Assembly: GCA_964564635.1 (NCBI GenBank)
Contig: CAZMAR010000005.1
Location: 10,848 to 74,847 of the forward strand
DNA: 64,000 nt
From: Tepidaquicella sp964564635
GTDB lineage: Bacteria > Bacteroidota > Ignavibacteria > Tepidaquicellales > Tepidaquicellaceae
Direction: 5' to 3'
The notes under the pieces are model-generated. The model was not told the DNA's origin. It was given only the letters and a program-made list of their open reading frames with translations, and did no database searches. The position numbers and the translations under genes were made by a program. The stretch's first letter is position 1; every line of letters begins with the position of its first letter. Shown here piece after piece: positions 18,497 to 27,619 of this stretch.

Positions 18497-19294
18497 ATGA
18501 AAAATAAATCCAGATTAAACTTAACGCTTGTACAATTTGAACCTTACTGGGAGAGAGCTGAGGATAATAGAAATAAAATTTATAAACTACTAAAAAATAA
18601 TATTCGGAATACCGATTTAATTATATTACCCGAATTATTTACCACAGGCTTTACGATGAATGTTGAAAAATGTTCTGAAACTATGAGAGGAGAAACAATA
18701 AAGTGGATGAAAAAAATTTCTTCAGAATTTAATTCTGTTATTTGTGGTAGTATTATTATAAAGGAAAAAGGAAGAAATAAGAATTATAACTATTATAATA
18801 GATTCCTCTGGATAAATCCTTCTGGTAGAATGTGCCATTATGATAAGAGAAATTTATTTAGTCTGGTTGGAGAAGAAAAATATTTTACAAGAGGAGAGAG
18901 GAGAATTATTATAAAATATAAAAACTGGAATATATTCCCACTGATATGTTATGATTTAAGATTTCCTGTCTGGTCGCGATTTAACTCTGATTATGATATA
19001 TTAATATATGTTGCTAATTGGCCACAGCGAAGAAGTTATGCCTGGAAGCAATTATTAATTGCAAGAGCAATAGAAAATCAATCTTTTGTGGTTGGAGTAA
19101 ATAGAACCGGACGAGATAACAACGGGATTTACCATTCTGGAGATTCTTGTTTGATTGGACCTGATGGTATTGTAATTTTTTCAGTTTCGGATAAAGAAAT
19201 TGTTAAGACGCTGGATATAGATAAAGAGAAACTTATTGCATTCAGAAGAAAATATCCTTTCCTGAAGGATAGAAAATTCGAACTTACTATTTAA
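18497..19294 (+). CDS. Nitrilase-superfamily amidohydrolase, omega-amidase (YafV/Nit2) type
   Basis: 265 aa cytoplasmic carbon-nitrogen hydrolase. The catalytic triad is visible: E46 (in LPELFTTGF), K117 (YDKRNLFSLVGEEKYF) and C151 (LICYDLRFPVWSR). The DKRNLFSL...EKYFTRG and ICYDLRFPVW contexts, together with VANWPQRRSYAWKQLL and RAIENQSFVVGVNR, are those of the YafV/omega-amidase branch. That branch hydrolyses 2-oxoglutaramate or 2-oxosuccinamate (metabolite repair after transamination). The start ATG at 18497 is divergent from the T9SS cargo gene; the 101-bp gap must hold both promoters. It is monocistronic, with a 300-bp non-coding stretch after it. Confidence 0.88.
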   Translation: MKNKSRLNLTLVQFEPYWERAEDNRNKIYKLLKNNIRNTDLIILPELFTTGFTMNVEKCSETMRGETIKWMKKISSEFNSVICGSIIIKEKGRNKNYNYYNRFLWINPSGRMCHYDKRNLFSLVGEEKYFTRGERRIIIKYKNWNIFPLICYDLRFPVWSRFNSDYDILIYVANWPQRRSYAWKQLLIARAIENQSFVVGVNRTGRDNNGIYHSGDSCLIGPDGIVIFSVSDKEIVKTLDIDKEKLIAFRRKYPFLKDRKFELTI

Positions 19295-19608
19295 TTTTTT
19301 ATATTTGTGGATAACAAATATAAGTGTATTATTGAGTTAAATAAAGATTTTCTGAGCTGCAAAATAACCTTTTAATTGAAAATCTTTCAGCAATATATAC
19401 CATATTATTATAGAATTGTGTGAATAATTTTTAGAGTTCTAAATTAATTTTCGGCAACTGAGTTTTTTGTAATAAAAATTCTATTCATTTTTCCATACTC
19501 TGATGATTTTGTCGTAACATTATTTAATTACCGTGGTAGAAAAATAAAATGGTTTATTAACTTTTAGTTTAACAAATTAATTTGCATTTTTGAATAATAA
19601 ATTTGCTT
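19295..19608. other. Non-coding leader/spacer before mgtE with a 10-bp inverted repeat
   Basis: About 314 bp without an ORF. It contains a perfect inverted repeat AAAGATTTTC (19343-19352) / GAAAATCTTT (19378-19387) with a 25-nt loop. A smaller ATTTGT/ACAAAT repeat flanks GGATA near 19309. I could not fit this to an M-box or other known Mg2+ riboswitch. No T-run follows the large stem. Confidence 0.4.
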
Positions 19609-20988
19609 ATGATTGGGAAATTATTACAACCGGAAATAAAGGAACTAATAGAAAAAAGAGATTGGAATATTTTAAAAGAAGTAATTTTAGATTTTCACCC
19701 CTCTGAGATTGCTGATATTATTGAAAATATTGATGAAAAAGACAGAGCAATTTTATTTAGATTTTTACCTAAAGATCTTGCAGCTGATGCATTCGAATAT
19801 TTAAAATATGATGTTCAGAAATCTTTATTAAAATCTTTTACTGACAGAGAAATATCTCAGATACTGAATGAGATGTCTCCTGATGACCGAACCGAATTAC
19901 TTGAAGATTTACCAGGTCCATTTGTAAAAAAATTAATCAGGCTACTAACTCCAGAAGAAAGAAGTGTTGCTATCAGTCTTTTAGGCTACCCAGAGCATTC
20001 TGTCGGTAGATTAATGACTCCTGATTTTATTGCTGTTAAAACTGACTGGACTATAGCGCAAGTTTTAGAACATATAAGAAAAATTGGGCAAGAAATAGAA
20101 AATATTGAAACCATATTTGTTACCGATAATCAAGGAAAACTCGTAGATGAATTATCCATAAAAGAAATATTACTCTCTGAACCAGATACAAAAGTGTCCG
20201 ATATATTAAAACAAACAGTAATAAGTTTACAGGTAACCGATGACCAGGAAAAAGCAGTGCAAATGTTTCGAGAATATGACCTATATGTAATTCCTGTTGT
20301 CAATAAGGATAATTATTTACTTGGAATTGTAACCGCTGATGATGTGTTGGATGTTATTGAAGAAGAAGCCACTGAAGATGTTCAGAAATTAGGTGGTATG
20401 GAATCTTTGGATATGCCTTATATTTCAACTCCACTTCCTAAAATGGTTCAAAAAAGAGCTGGGTGGCTTGTAATATTGTTTGTTGGGGAAATGTTAACTG
20501 CTACAGCAATGGGATTCTTTGAACATGAAATTGCAAAGGCAGTTGTATTAGCATTATTTATTCCTCTTATTATTTCAAGTGGTGGAAACAGTGGTTCACA
20601 GGCTGCAACTCTTGTTGTAAGAGCGCTTGCATTGGGGGAAATTACCGTTAAAGACTGGTTTAGAGTTATTAAGAGAGAAATTCTTTCAGGACTTTCTCTT
20701 GGTCTGATTCTTTCCTGTATTGGATTTTTAAGAATAACAATTTGGCAATTAGCTGGAAATTTATATGGAGAACATTGGCTTTCTGTTGCCGTAACAGTTG
20801 CTTTTTCTTTAATAGGGGTTGTTATGTGGGGAACTTTAATGGGGTCGCTGCTTCCTATTATTTTAAAATCTTTTAAATTAGATCCAGCTACATGTTCTGC
20901 TCCTTTTGTAGCAACACTTGTTGATGTTACTGGTATTATTATCTATTTTACTATTGCAAGTTTAATTTTGTCCGGGTCTTTGTTGTAG
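19609..20988 (+). CDS. mgtE: Magnesium transporter MgtE
   Basis: About 459 aa. The N-terminal superhelical domain (residues ~1-130) contains ISQILNEMSPDDRTELLEDLP. Two CBS domains follow (about 135-255, with the SVGRLMTPDF entry and VTADDVLDVIEEEATEDVQKL exit). The C-terminal pore domain has five helices (about 285-459) with SSGGNSGSQAATLVVRALALGE and FVATLVDVTGIIIYF. The Asp in the last motif is the pore Mg2+ ligand in MgtE. I prefer ATG 19609 over an in-frame TTG at 19603, because it gives the normal MgtE N-terminus. Mg2+ influx across the inner membrane is gated by Mg2+ binding in the cytosolic domains. Confidence 0.95.
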   Translation: MIGKLLQPEIKELIEKRDWNILKEVILDFHPSEIADIIENIDEKDRAILFRFLPKDLAADAFEYLKYDVQKSLLKSFTDREISQILNEMSPDDRTELLEDLPGPFVKKLIRLLTPEERSVAISLLGYPEHSVGRLMTPDFIAVKTDWTIAQVLEHIRKIGQEIENIETIFVTDNQGKLVDELSIKEILLSEPDTKVSDILKQTVISLQVTDDQEKAVQMFREYDLYVIPVVNKDNYLLGIVTADDVLDVIEEEATEDVQKLGGMESLDMPYISTPLPKMVQKRAGWLVILFVGEMLTATAMGFFEHEIAKAVVLALFIPLIISSGGNSGSQAATLVVRALALGEITVKDWFRVIKREILSGLSLGLILSCIGFLRITIWQLAGNLYGEHWLSVAVTVAFSLIGVVMWGTLMGSLLPIILKSFKLDPATCSAPFVATLVDVTGIIIYFTIASLILSGSLL

Positions 20989-20998
20989 ATTCTCTTTT

Positions 20999-23017
20999 CT
21001 ATTTTATCATTATCATATTTATTGTTTCGACTGCTTCTGAAGTAATTAACCTGCAGAAATATATTCCACTTGCATAATTTTCTGCGTTCCACTCTACAGA
21101 ATATGTGCCTGCTTGAAATTCAGCACTTAGCAAGGATTCCAGCTCTCTACCGAGCATATCGAAAATCTTTATTGTAACATTTTGCTTCTTTGTTATTGAA
21201 AATTTTATTATGGTTGTAGAATTAAATGGGTTAGGAAAATTTTGGAATAATTTAAATTCTGTCGGAGTTATATTTGATATAACCTTTAATGTTGGGTTAA
21301 AATCTGTTAGCGGTCTTCTCCATATAGAAGTACCGCTTGAAGCTACAAGAATGTAGTTATTTGGTGAATTGATATATATTCCAAACACATAAGGTACAGG
21401 GTTAAACCCCTCATTTTTTGGAGTCCAGGTTTGTCCGAAATCAGTTGAAAAATATAATCCTTCATAGTTCCCAAGACCTGCCCAAACGAAATTTGAAATT
21501 GCATAAAGAGATAAAACTGTCTTGTTGTTCAATGATGATTGTGTCCAGTTCAAACCTGAATTTGTTGAAAGATATACTCCAGAGTCTGAAGTGCCAGCAT
21601 ATACATAATTCCCGATTGCTGCAAGGGAATATATCGTCTTATTATTTAAAGAAGTCTGTGTCCATGTTGTCCCATTGTTACTTGAATATACCACTCCATA
21701 GTTTTCAGTACCCGCAAATAAATAATTACCGGATGAAAAAAGTGAATATATAGTATAATTATTCAAAGAAGTTTGATTCCAGTTTAATCCATTATCAGTT
21801 GAAAAATAAATTCCATAATACCAGGAACCAGCATATAAAACCCCATTGTGATAACAAATTGATACTATAGTTCTATTTGATAGTGATGTTGGATACCAGT
21901 TTGCCCCATTATTTGTGGTAAAGAAAATTCCTGAACTATATGTACCTGCGAGAGTAAAATTTGGAGCAGAATATAGAGAATATACAGTTCTATTTGTTAA
22001 GTTTGTTTGAGACCAATTGTACCCGCCATCAGAAGAATAAAATACCCCACCATTATATCCTGTTCCAGCAAATACATTATTTCCCACCCCGGAAATACTT
22101 CTAAAATCAGTATTACAAAGATTGGAAATACTCCAGTTTACACCGCTGTTTGTAGAAATAATGACTCCATTATCTGTAACGGCATAATATTTACTTGTCC
22201 CTAATGAAAAAGCCCTTATCCATCCTGTATAAAAATCTGTTTGAATCCAATTATTACCATTGTTAGTAGATCGGTAAATTCCTTGACTCCAGGTTCCGGC
22301 AAATATATTATTCCCACTTGTAGCAATTGCAAAAACATTTTGACTGCTGAATTGACTAATAGAAGTCCAGGATTGTCCATTATCGTCAGAACGATAAAAC
22401 CCTGAATAAGTTCCTGCAAATATTGTATTTCCATTGGCACCCAGAGAAATAACAGAAGCATTATTCAAAGTTGTTTGAGCCCAGTTTAGTCCACCGTTTG
22501 TGGAACGATATACCCCTGAATCTGTTGTGCCTGCAAATATTGTCTGACCGTTAACTGCAAGAGCCCAAACACTTTTATTATTGAGAGATGTTTGACTCCA
22601 GTTTTGTCCATTATTTGTGCTTTGATATACTCCATAAGAATCAGTACCTGCATATATAATATTATTGCCCATTACTATTACTCTTACATATCTACCAGGT
22701 AGTGTTTGAGTCCAGTTTATACCATTGTTTGTAGATAAATAAATTCCACTTCCATATGTACCAGCAAGAACGATGCTACTGTTTGCAGCAAGAGAATATA
22801 CATAATAAGAATTCAAGCTGGTTTGTTCCCAATGTAAACCGTTATTAGTAGAACGATATACTCCATTTGAAAAAGTCCCTACATATACATAAGGGTCATT
22901 GGAAGTTATACTTCTCAAATTACTTGCATAATAAATTCCATTCCCTTGAATCCATTGAGAAAGTAAAATATTAGTTGAAATTAAAAAAATGATAATAATT
23001 AAATATGATTTTTTCAT
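20999..23017 (-). CDS. Secreted T9SS cargo protein made of tandem Asp-box propeller repeats
   Basis: 672 aa. A signal peptide (MKKSYLIIIIFLISTNILLS-Q) is followed by about 13 tandem repeats of ~41-43 residues in positions ~25-560. Each has the form FAGT.sGVYrSTNNGlNWsQTsLNN, with an Asp-box-like turn (for example YRSTNNGLHW, YLSTNSGLNW, YFSTDFGQTW). This predicts one or two sortilin/photosystem-stability-like beta propellers. A T9SS sorting domain ends the protein (NFPNPFNSTTIIKFSI, IFDMLGRELESLL, YASGIYFCR). The tandem structure is visible at DNA level and may vary in copy number between strains. No enzymatic residues are evident; an adhesion or binding surface is plausible. The stop is 10 bp from that of mgtE (convergent). 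Confidence 0.82.
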   Translation of the reverse strand: MKKSYLIIIIFLISTNILLSQWIQGNGIYYASNLRSITSNDPYVYVGTFSNGVYRSTNNGLHWEQTSLNSYYVYSLAANSSIVLAGTYGSGIYLSTNNGINWTQTLPGRYVRVIVMGNNIIYAGTDSYGVYQSTNNGQNWSQTSLNNKSVWALAVNGQTIFAGTTDSGVYRSTNGGLNWAQTTLNNASVISLGANGNTIFAGTYSGFYRSDDNGQSWTSISQFSSQNVFAIATSGNNIFAGTWSQGIYRSTNNGNNWIQTDFYTGWIRAFSLGTSKYYAVTDNGVIISTNSGVNWSISNLCNTDFRSISGVGNNVFAGTGYNGGVFYSSDGGYNWSQTNLTNRTVYSLYSAPNFTLAGTYSSGIFFTTNNGANWYPTSLSNRTIVSICYHNGVLYAGSWYYGIYFSTDNGLNWNQTSLNNYTIYSLFSSGNYLFAGTENYGVVYSSNNGTTWTQTSLNNKTIYSLAAIGNYVYAGTSDSGVYLSTNSGLNWTQSSLNNKTVLSLYAISNFVWAGLGNYEGLYFSTDFGQTWTPKNEGFNPVPYVFGIYINSPNNYILVASSGTSIWRRPLTDFNPTLKVISNITPTEFKLFQNFPNPFNSTTIIKFSITKKQNVTIKIFDMLGRELESLLSAEFQAGTYSVEWNAENYASGIYFCRLITSEAVETINMIMIK

Positions 23018-23036
23018 GGCTTAAAATTTTTTAATA

Positions 23037-23065
23037 AAATTATATTTTTATACATATCCAATCAA
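23037..23065 (-). promoter_or_regulatory. Sigma-70-like promoter for the 20999-23017 gene
   Basis: On the minus strand, TTGATT (23060-23065), a 17-bp spacer and TAATTT (23037-23042). It lies about 20-48 bp upstream of the ATG at 23017, so the leader is very short. The remaining DNA up to 23362 shows no gene. Confidence 0.55.
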
Positions 23066-23362
23066 GTGGAATAAATAATTTTTAAAATTTAGAATATAAC
23101 ATATAAATAAATCATTATTTATATTTCATTGTAATAAACATTTTAATTTAATTATTAGTTCAACATAATAAAAATAAAGAGTTAATAAATTTAGAGAAAA
23201 ATTCGTTGAAGCATTGGAAATTACGGAACCTAAAAAATAATTATGTAAATTAATTGTTTTTATTATATTTACTTGAAGTTACATTACTTTCTTTTAATAA
23301 TTATTAAATGAAATAAATTCTGAGGTGGAAATAACTTCAAGGATTTTTTTATTTCTTTAATA

Positions 23363-23404
23363 AAAAAATCCCTGGTAAAGATGAATTTTTCCCAGGGATT
23401 TTTT
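23363..23404 (-). terminator. Rho-independent terminator of tRNA-Leu
   Basis: 13-bp arms (23363-23375 and 23392-23404; core TCCCTGG/CCAGGGA) with a 16-nt loop. The arms continue into A/T runs, so that a U-run is made on the minus strand. It begins 2 bp after the 3' end of the tRNA. Confidence 0.8.
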
Positions 23405-23406
23405 CG

Positions 23407-23492
23407 TGCCCGAGATCGGAATCGAACCGATACTGACCTTACGGCCAACAGGATTTTAAGTCCTGCGCGTCTACCAGTTCCGCCACCCGGGC
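23407..23492 (-). tRNA. tRNA-Leu (anticodon UAA)
   Basis: 86-nt class II tRNA. The acceptor stem GCCCGGG (5' end at 23492) pairs with CTCGGGC (23408-23414) with one G-U, and the discriminator A is at 23407. The anticodon arm CAGGA-CTTAAAA-TCCTG gives UAA. A long variable arm follows, and the T arm contains GGTTCGATTCC. The 3' CCA is not encoded (the DNA continues CGA), so it must be added after transcription. UUA is expected to be heavily used in such an A+T-rich genome. Confidence 0.97.
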
Positions 23493-23988
23493 AGACTGAT
23501 TTTAAAAATAAGTAATACAATTTTTTTTATCAACATAATATAGATGTGATAAATATTTTATTGATTTTGTTGTATTCTCAAAATTTAAAAATTCAAATAA
23601 AATGAATTATCTCGATAAGTTACTAATGTAATAAAAATATAATATTCATTAGATATATTAAGATTTATCTAACAGTATGATTATGCTATTTCATATATTA
23701 AGAATTTATTTATAATAGAATTATCTTTAAACGGGCTTATTAAATTTTATGAAAATAAGTTTTATTATTGAAATGAAAATTATTAGATATTATGATTTTG
23801 AAATTAAAAAATAAAATGATTATATTATTATTAATAATAAAAAAGTTTTTGGCTCTGAATTTTTTTGATAATGAAATTGTTTTTTGGAGGTTAAATTATT
23901 TATCTATTTATATATTGATTTTTAATAAAAATAAAAGCAATTTAAGTTATTTATAAGCAATTTTATTTAAATTTAAATATAGTTTTTT
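23493..23988. other. 496-bp A+T-rich gap upstream of the envelope-motor cluster
   Basis: No ORF with coding character, RNA or strong hairpin was found. It presumably contains the tRNA promoter (minus strand) and the promoter of the 23989 gene. A GGAGG at about 23886 has no start codon at useful spacing. Confidence 0.45.
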
Positions 23989-25227
23989 ATGGAAGAAAAA
24001 AACACATACGAACAAGAAAGTATGAATAATATGGAAGCTTTAGAGGTTGCAGAACTTGAGCAAAAAGTGCAATCACTTAAGAGAGATGATTCACAACTTA
24101 TACAAATTACTGATTATGTTATAAGGAAAGGAATTAATCAACTTGAGAAAGAAGGTGCATTTGCATATTTTAAATCTGCATTTCCATCATTAATTGTTGT
24201 ACTTCTATCATTTTTGGTTGATGTTGCATATGTGCCATTATTCGGGCATGTTGCTAACAGTTTTTCACAATGGTTATTCCCGCAGTCTAATTTGTTAAAT
24301 ACACAAATTGAACCCGTGCAACTCTGGTGGATGCCGTTCGTGTTTTACCTGGTTTTTATTTTGTTTGCTTTGAGAGCCAATCAAACATTAAAAACAGAAA
24401 TAATTAGTAAAGGAGCCTCTGAAGGAATAATTTCTCGGGTAAATGAAAAATATAATGGTTTGGTTGATTCAATTGGTACAGCACTTCCATTGCTCGGTGC
24501 TGCTATTTTGCTGGTTTCAATAAAAATAGGACCCCAATTGTTTCTTGGTTTTTCTGTTCCTTTTGAAATTAAATCCATTATTATTCTTGCAATTGCAAAA
24601 TTGTTTGGAGCTGTCTTTGAAGCTCAAAGCTTAAGATACCAGAAAATTGTTGAAGAAGTAAAAAACATAGAAACTGAATTTTATTATCAAACAAGAGAAA
24701 ATGAACAAAATAATCTAATTACAAAATTGAGTGAAGCAAACAAGCAAGCATTAGCTGAGGTTATGATGACAAGCGGCGCAGCAACAAAGCATTTCTCGAA
24801 AGAAGAAATTGAGTATATTTATAAGTTAATTAAAGTAACTAATGATATAACAAAAGAATTTGCTGAAAGTATGGAGTCGTTTAAGAATACTGTTGATGAA
24901 ATAAAGAATGTAAAGCTATTTGATTCAGCAATTATTAACCAATTTAATGAAATATCTGCAACTTTGAGTAATATTGCTGGAATAGTTCATAAGTCAGCCG
25001 AATATTCATCAATTTTAAGACAGCAACTTGAAGCAATCCAGAGATTGGGTGAACAGATAAATAAGTTAAAAATTGATTTACCTGACGAGAAGCCATTGAA
25101 AGAACTGCAAATGACCGCTCATTTTATTTCTGAAACATTGAAAATTATGAATGAAGCAAATGCAACAAAGAGCCTTGAAAATCTGGCTTATATTGCAGGT
25201 AAAAGACTCGGGAACAATTCTCAATAA
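23989..25227 (+). CDS. Multi-TM membrane protein with cytoplasmic coiled coil, possible GldL/ExbB-like stator
   Basis: 412 aa, no signal peptide. Four hydrophobic helices are visible: about 66-88, 112-131, 162-184 and 196-213. An N-terminal charged helix precedes them, and a long, mostly helical C-terminal region (about 215-412) is rich in Glu, Lys, Asn and Ser. The last hairpin (GTALPLLGAAILLV then IIILAIAKLFGAVFEAQ, with E211 inside the membrane) recalls two features. One is the TM3/TM4 pair of MotA/ExbB/TolQ; the other is the GldL helix that carries an essential Glu. The next gene encodes a single-TM periplasmic protein like GldM, which supports a PMF-driven motor pair. The similarity is my own pattern match, not a database hit. 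It is longer than GldL (~215 aa). Confidence 0.6.
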   Translation: MEEKNTYEQESMNNMEALEVAELEQKVQSLKRDDSQLIQITDYVIRKGINQLEKEGAFAYFKSAFPSLIVVLLSFLVDVAYVPLFGHVANSFSQWLFPQSNLLNTQIEPVQLWWMPFVFYLVFILFALRANQTLKTEIISKGASEGIISRVNEKYNGLVDSIGTALPLLGAAILLVSIKIGPQLFLGFSVPFEIKSIIILAIAKLFGAVFEAQSLRYQKIVEEVKNIETEFYYQTRENEQNNLITKLSEANKQALAEVMMTSGAATKHFSKEEIEYIYKLIKVTNDITKEFAESMESFKNTVDEIKNVKLFDSAIINQFNEISATLSNIAGIVHKSAEYSSILRQQLEAIQRLGEQINKLKIDLPDEKPLKELQMTAHFISETLKIMNEANATKSLENLAYIAGKRLGNNSQ

Positions 25228-25325
25228 GGAATAGATTAATAAATGTGTAAGGAAAAGAATTATTTTAGTGATTATATCAGGAATAGAAAAAATTTAACAA
25301 TTTTTAAAATTTTAACATAATTACA

Positions 25326-26243
25326 ATGAAAGGCGCAAGAGATGTAAAATTCGTAATTTATCAAGTCCTTTACATCTTTGTAGTATGCGTAATAGCACTC
25401 AAAGGTGCAAATATAGATTTGGTTGAAGTTATATCAAAACAGGATATAGTAAAAAAACAATATGCAGATTCATTAAAAGCATTTATAGATTCAATGTTAG
25501 CGTTAGGTTTAGTTCCCAAATTGGATTTTGATAGTGCGGTAAATTTTGAGGATTATCAAAAATTGCAGGCACAATTAATGCAAATAAAAACCCAACTGTC
25601 AGTTGTTCAAACTCAACCCCAAGTTAGAATCGATCAACAACCCCAGTTAAAAATAGAGGAACCAAAGAAAGAAGAAGAAAAGCCATTGGAGGAAAAGAAA
25701 ATACAAGCAGATGTTCAAATTGCTGGTACCTTTACGCAATATTTAACATATACTGTGAAGAATCCATATAATGGTACTCTTGTAATATCAGCTGATGGAA
25801 GAACCCTTGCAAGTATACCTCCAGGTGGCTCTGCAACATTTACCCTTGGCGGAGAAAAAAGTATAACTTATAGGGTAGGGGAATCCTCAGATACTAAACC
25901 CATTCAGAAAAAACCACCGCCAGAAATTTCTATGCAAAGATTAGCTCCCTCTGGCGAAGGTGTTTCTTTAAGAAATATTCAAAGTCAGGTTGGATATCGT
26001 ATAACAATTAAAGATATAGCACCTGAACAATTAAAAGTAACTATCTCCGGTCCTGTTAGAGTAACTCAGCCAGGAGCAGGGGTGTATGATGTTACTTTAA
26101 ACTTTTTAACATCTAAATCTGCTTTTGATTCATTTACTGAGGGTAAAGATGAACCCTACTCTGTTGCTTTTACTGTAAATGTCGTTGATGCAGCCGGTAA
26201 CAAAATTACCAGACAAGGTGTATTTCAATTTACGGAATGGTGA
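25326..26243 (+). CDS. Single-TM periplasmic protein, possible GldM/PorM-like partner
   Basis: 305 aa. The short basic N-terminus with R5 leads into one uncleaved helix (about residues 9-27, IYQVLYIFVVCVIALKG). That layout resembles GldM, whose N-terminus has an Arg just before its only TM helix and a start like KMINLMYLV. A helical stretch (about 30-100, with a Gln-rich part) comes next. A Lys/Glu-rich linker (about 113-130) and at least two beta-sandwich-like domains follow (about 135-185 and 200-305, ending GVFQFTEW). It is much shorter than typical GldM (~510 aa). The topology fits the periplasmic shaft of a stator-rotor pair with the preceding gene, 98 bp upstream. Unrelated envelope proteins with the same topology remain possible. 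Confidence 0.55.
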   Translation: MKGARDVKFVIYQVLYIFVVCVIALKGANIDLVEVISKQDIVKKQYADSLKAFIDSMLALGLVPKLDFDSAVNFEDYQKLQAQLMQIKTQLSVVQTQPQVRIDQQPQLKIEEPKKEEEKPLEEKKIQADVQIAGTFTQYLTYTVKNPYNGTLVISADGRTLASIPPGGSATFTLGGEKSITYRVGESSDTKPIQKKPPPEISMQRLAPSGEGVSLRNIQSQVGYRITIKDIAPEQLKVTISGPVRVTQPGAGVYDVTLNFLTSKSAFDSFTEGKDEPYSVAFTVNVVDAAGNKITRQGVFQFTEW

Positions 26244-26320
26244 TAAATTATAGTAGTGGAATTATTAATTTATTGTTATTAAATTTACAGTCTATAAATT
26301 GATAAACTAATTATATTAAA

Positions 26321-27562
26321 ATGAATAAAAATAGATTAATTTTTTGTATTATTCTTGTATTTTGTTCTATTTTGTTATTAAGGGTTTCAGATATTTTTGC
26401 TCAGGAAGAAAGAGAAGATGATCCAAGAACCTGGAAATATTTCAGAATTAATGCTCGAACTCAAGATGATAGCGTGTTTATTAAACTTCAAGATGAGCTT
26501 TTAATCGAGCCTAAACTTGAGAGTTATGCGATAACTGTTAATATTGTTGATCCACAAGTTCAGAGTGTTATAATTGGAGATGAAACATCTCCTGATGCTC
26601 CGAGATTTGCCTGGTCGCAATTGTCCAAAGAGACACAAGAAAAGCTAATAAACTGGACGGGAACCAACAAAATAAACCTAAGGGAAGCAAAGTTAGATTA
26701 TGGTTCTGTATTCTTAAGAGTCATTAAGAAAATTAAGATTAAAGAATTGATTGCCCCTCCCAAAAAGGTTCGTGAAATTGTTAATACCACTGCTTATCAG
26801 AATCCATATTTACAAGTTTTTGGTGGTGATCCCCTTGGTATACCTTTGAAGAGAGGATTTGGTTTTTCCTTTTATTCAGGGACCCCATATTCCGGACCAC
26901 TTGAAACCGATAAAGTTGGAGCAAATTTCCATTTGCTTGGGGCTTCTATTGGTGTAAGTACAAGGATTAAAGAATTGGTATTGAAACATCAGGGTGGAGC
27001 AACTGCTGGTGAGCAAGAAAGTAAATTTGGGAAATATAATAATTTATTTACCCCAAAACTTGGTCTTGATGTATCTTATGTAATTCCTTTTGGAAATTTC
27101 TTCCAGGTTGGATATTATACAGTTCTTGATTCTGGTGATTATGACCCACCTTTAAGAGTTAGAGTTGAAGGTGATACAACTTATATGCCAAACAGTGTAA
27201 TTGTAGATGAAAGTTTCTTTAACTGGGAATTTCGTTATCCATTTAGAGCTTTAGGTTCAACCCGGGCGAAAGTCTATGTAGCGAGATATTTAGGGGAAAC
27301 TCACATTGGGTTCGCTGCAAGAGAAATGAGATTTGCAGGCTCTGTTTTTGATTTAAGAATTAATGCAACTCTTGCCGGTAGACGTAATTTCCAATTATTA
27401 ATAGAAACCCTGATATCAGATGTAGGGGAAGGTTTCTCCTTAACTGGCTTTGCTTTTGGGCCGTCTATACGATTGACAAAAACACCAAGTGGAAGTTTTG
27501 GAGTTGTAACTGTGATGATTAACGGTCGCTTTAAAATTGGTGATTACTTTGAAGAAAAGTAA
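26321..27562 (+). CDS. Outer-membrane protein with periplasmic N-terminal domain and C-terminal beta barrel
   Basis: 413 aa. A signal peptide (cleavage near IFAQ-EE) precedes an N-terminal soluble domain of about 130 residues (RTWKYFRINARTQDDSVFIK ...). The remainder shows alternating hydrophobic strands with aromatic girdle residues (GFGFSFYSGTPYSGP, KLGLDVSYVIPFGNFFQVGYY, FFNWEFRYPF, GVVTVMINGRFKIGDYF), as in OM barrels. I do not recognise the family. Its position between a motor-like pair and a LysM protein suggests that it is the outer-membrane end of a trans-envelope complex. Start ATG 26321; no Shine-Dalgarno sequence. Confidence 0.6.
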   Translation: MNKNRLIFCIILVFCSILLLRVSDIFAQEEREDDPRTWKYFRINARTQDDSVFIKLQDELLIEPKLESYAITVNIVDPQVQSVIIGDETSPDAPRFAWSQLSKETQEKLINWTGTNKINLREAKLDYGSVFLRVIKKIKIKELIAPPKKVREIVNTTAYQNPYLQVFGGDPLGIPLKRGFGFSFYSGTPYSGPLETDKVGANFHLLGASIGVSTRIKELVLKHQGGATAGEQESKFGKYNNLFTPKLGLDVSYVIPFGNFFQVGYYTVLDSGDYDPPLRVRVEGDTTYMPNSVIVDESFFNWEFRYPFRALGSTRAKVYVARYLGETHIGFAAREMRFAGSVFDLRINATLAGRRNFQLLIETLISDVGEGFSLTGFAFGPSIRLTKTPSGSFGVVTVMINGRFKIGDYFEEK

Positions 27563-27619
27563 AGTAATATTTTTAAGAATTAATTTATTTGAAATTTTTT
27601 AGAAATTAAATAAGGGGAA

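Noticed and set aside
20999..23017. Tandem repeats considered as a CRISPR array
   Set aside because: The units are about 125 bp, coding throughout, with no constant repeat/variable spacer pattern; they encode propeller blades.
23284..23520. 78-aa minus-strand ORF across the tRNA
   Set aside because: It is translated tRNA-Leu plus its terminator; the tRNA structure explains the sequence.
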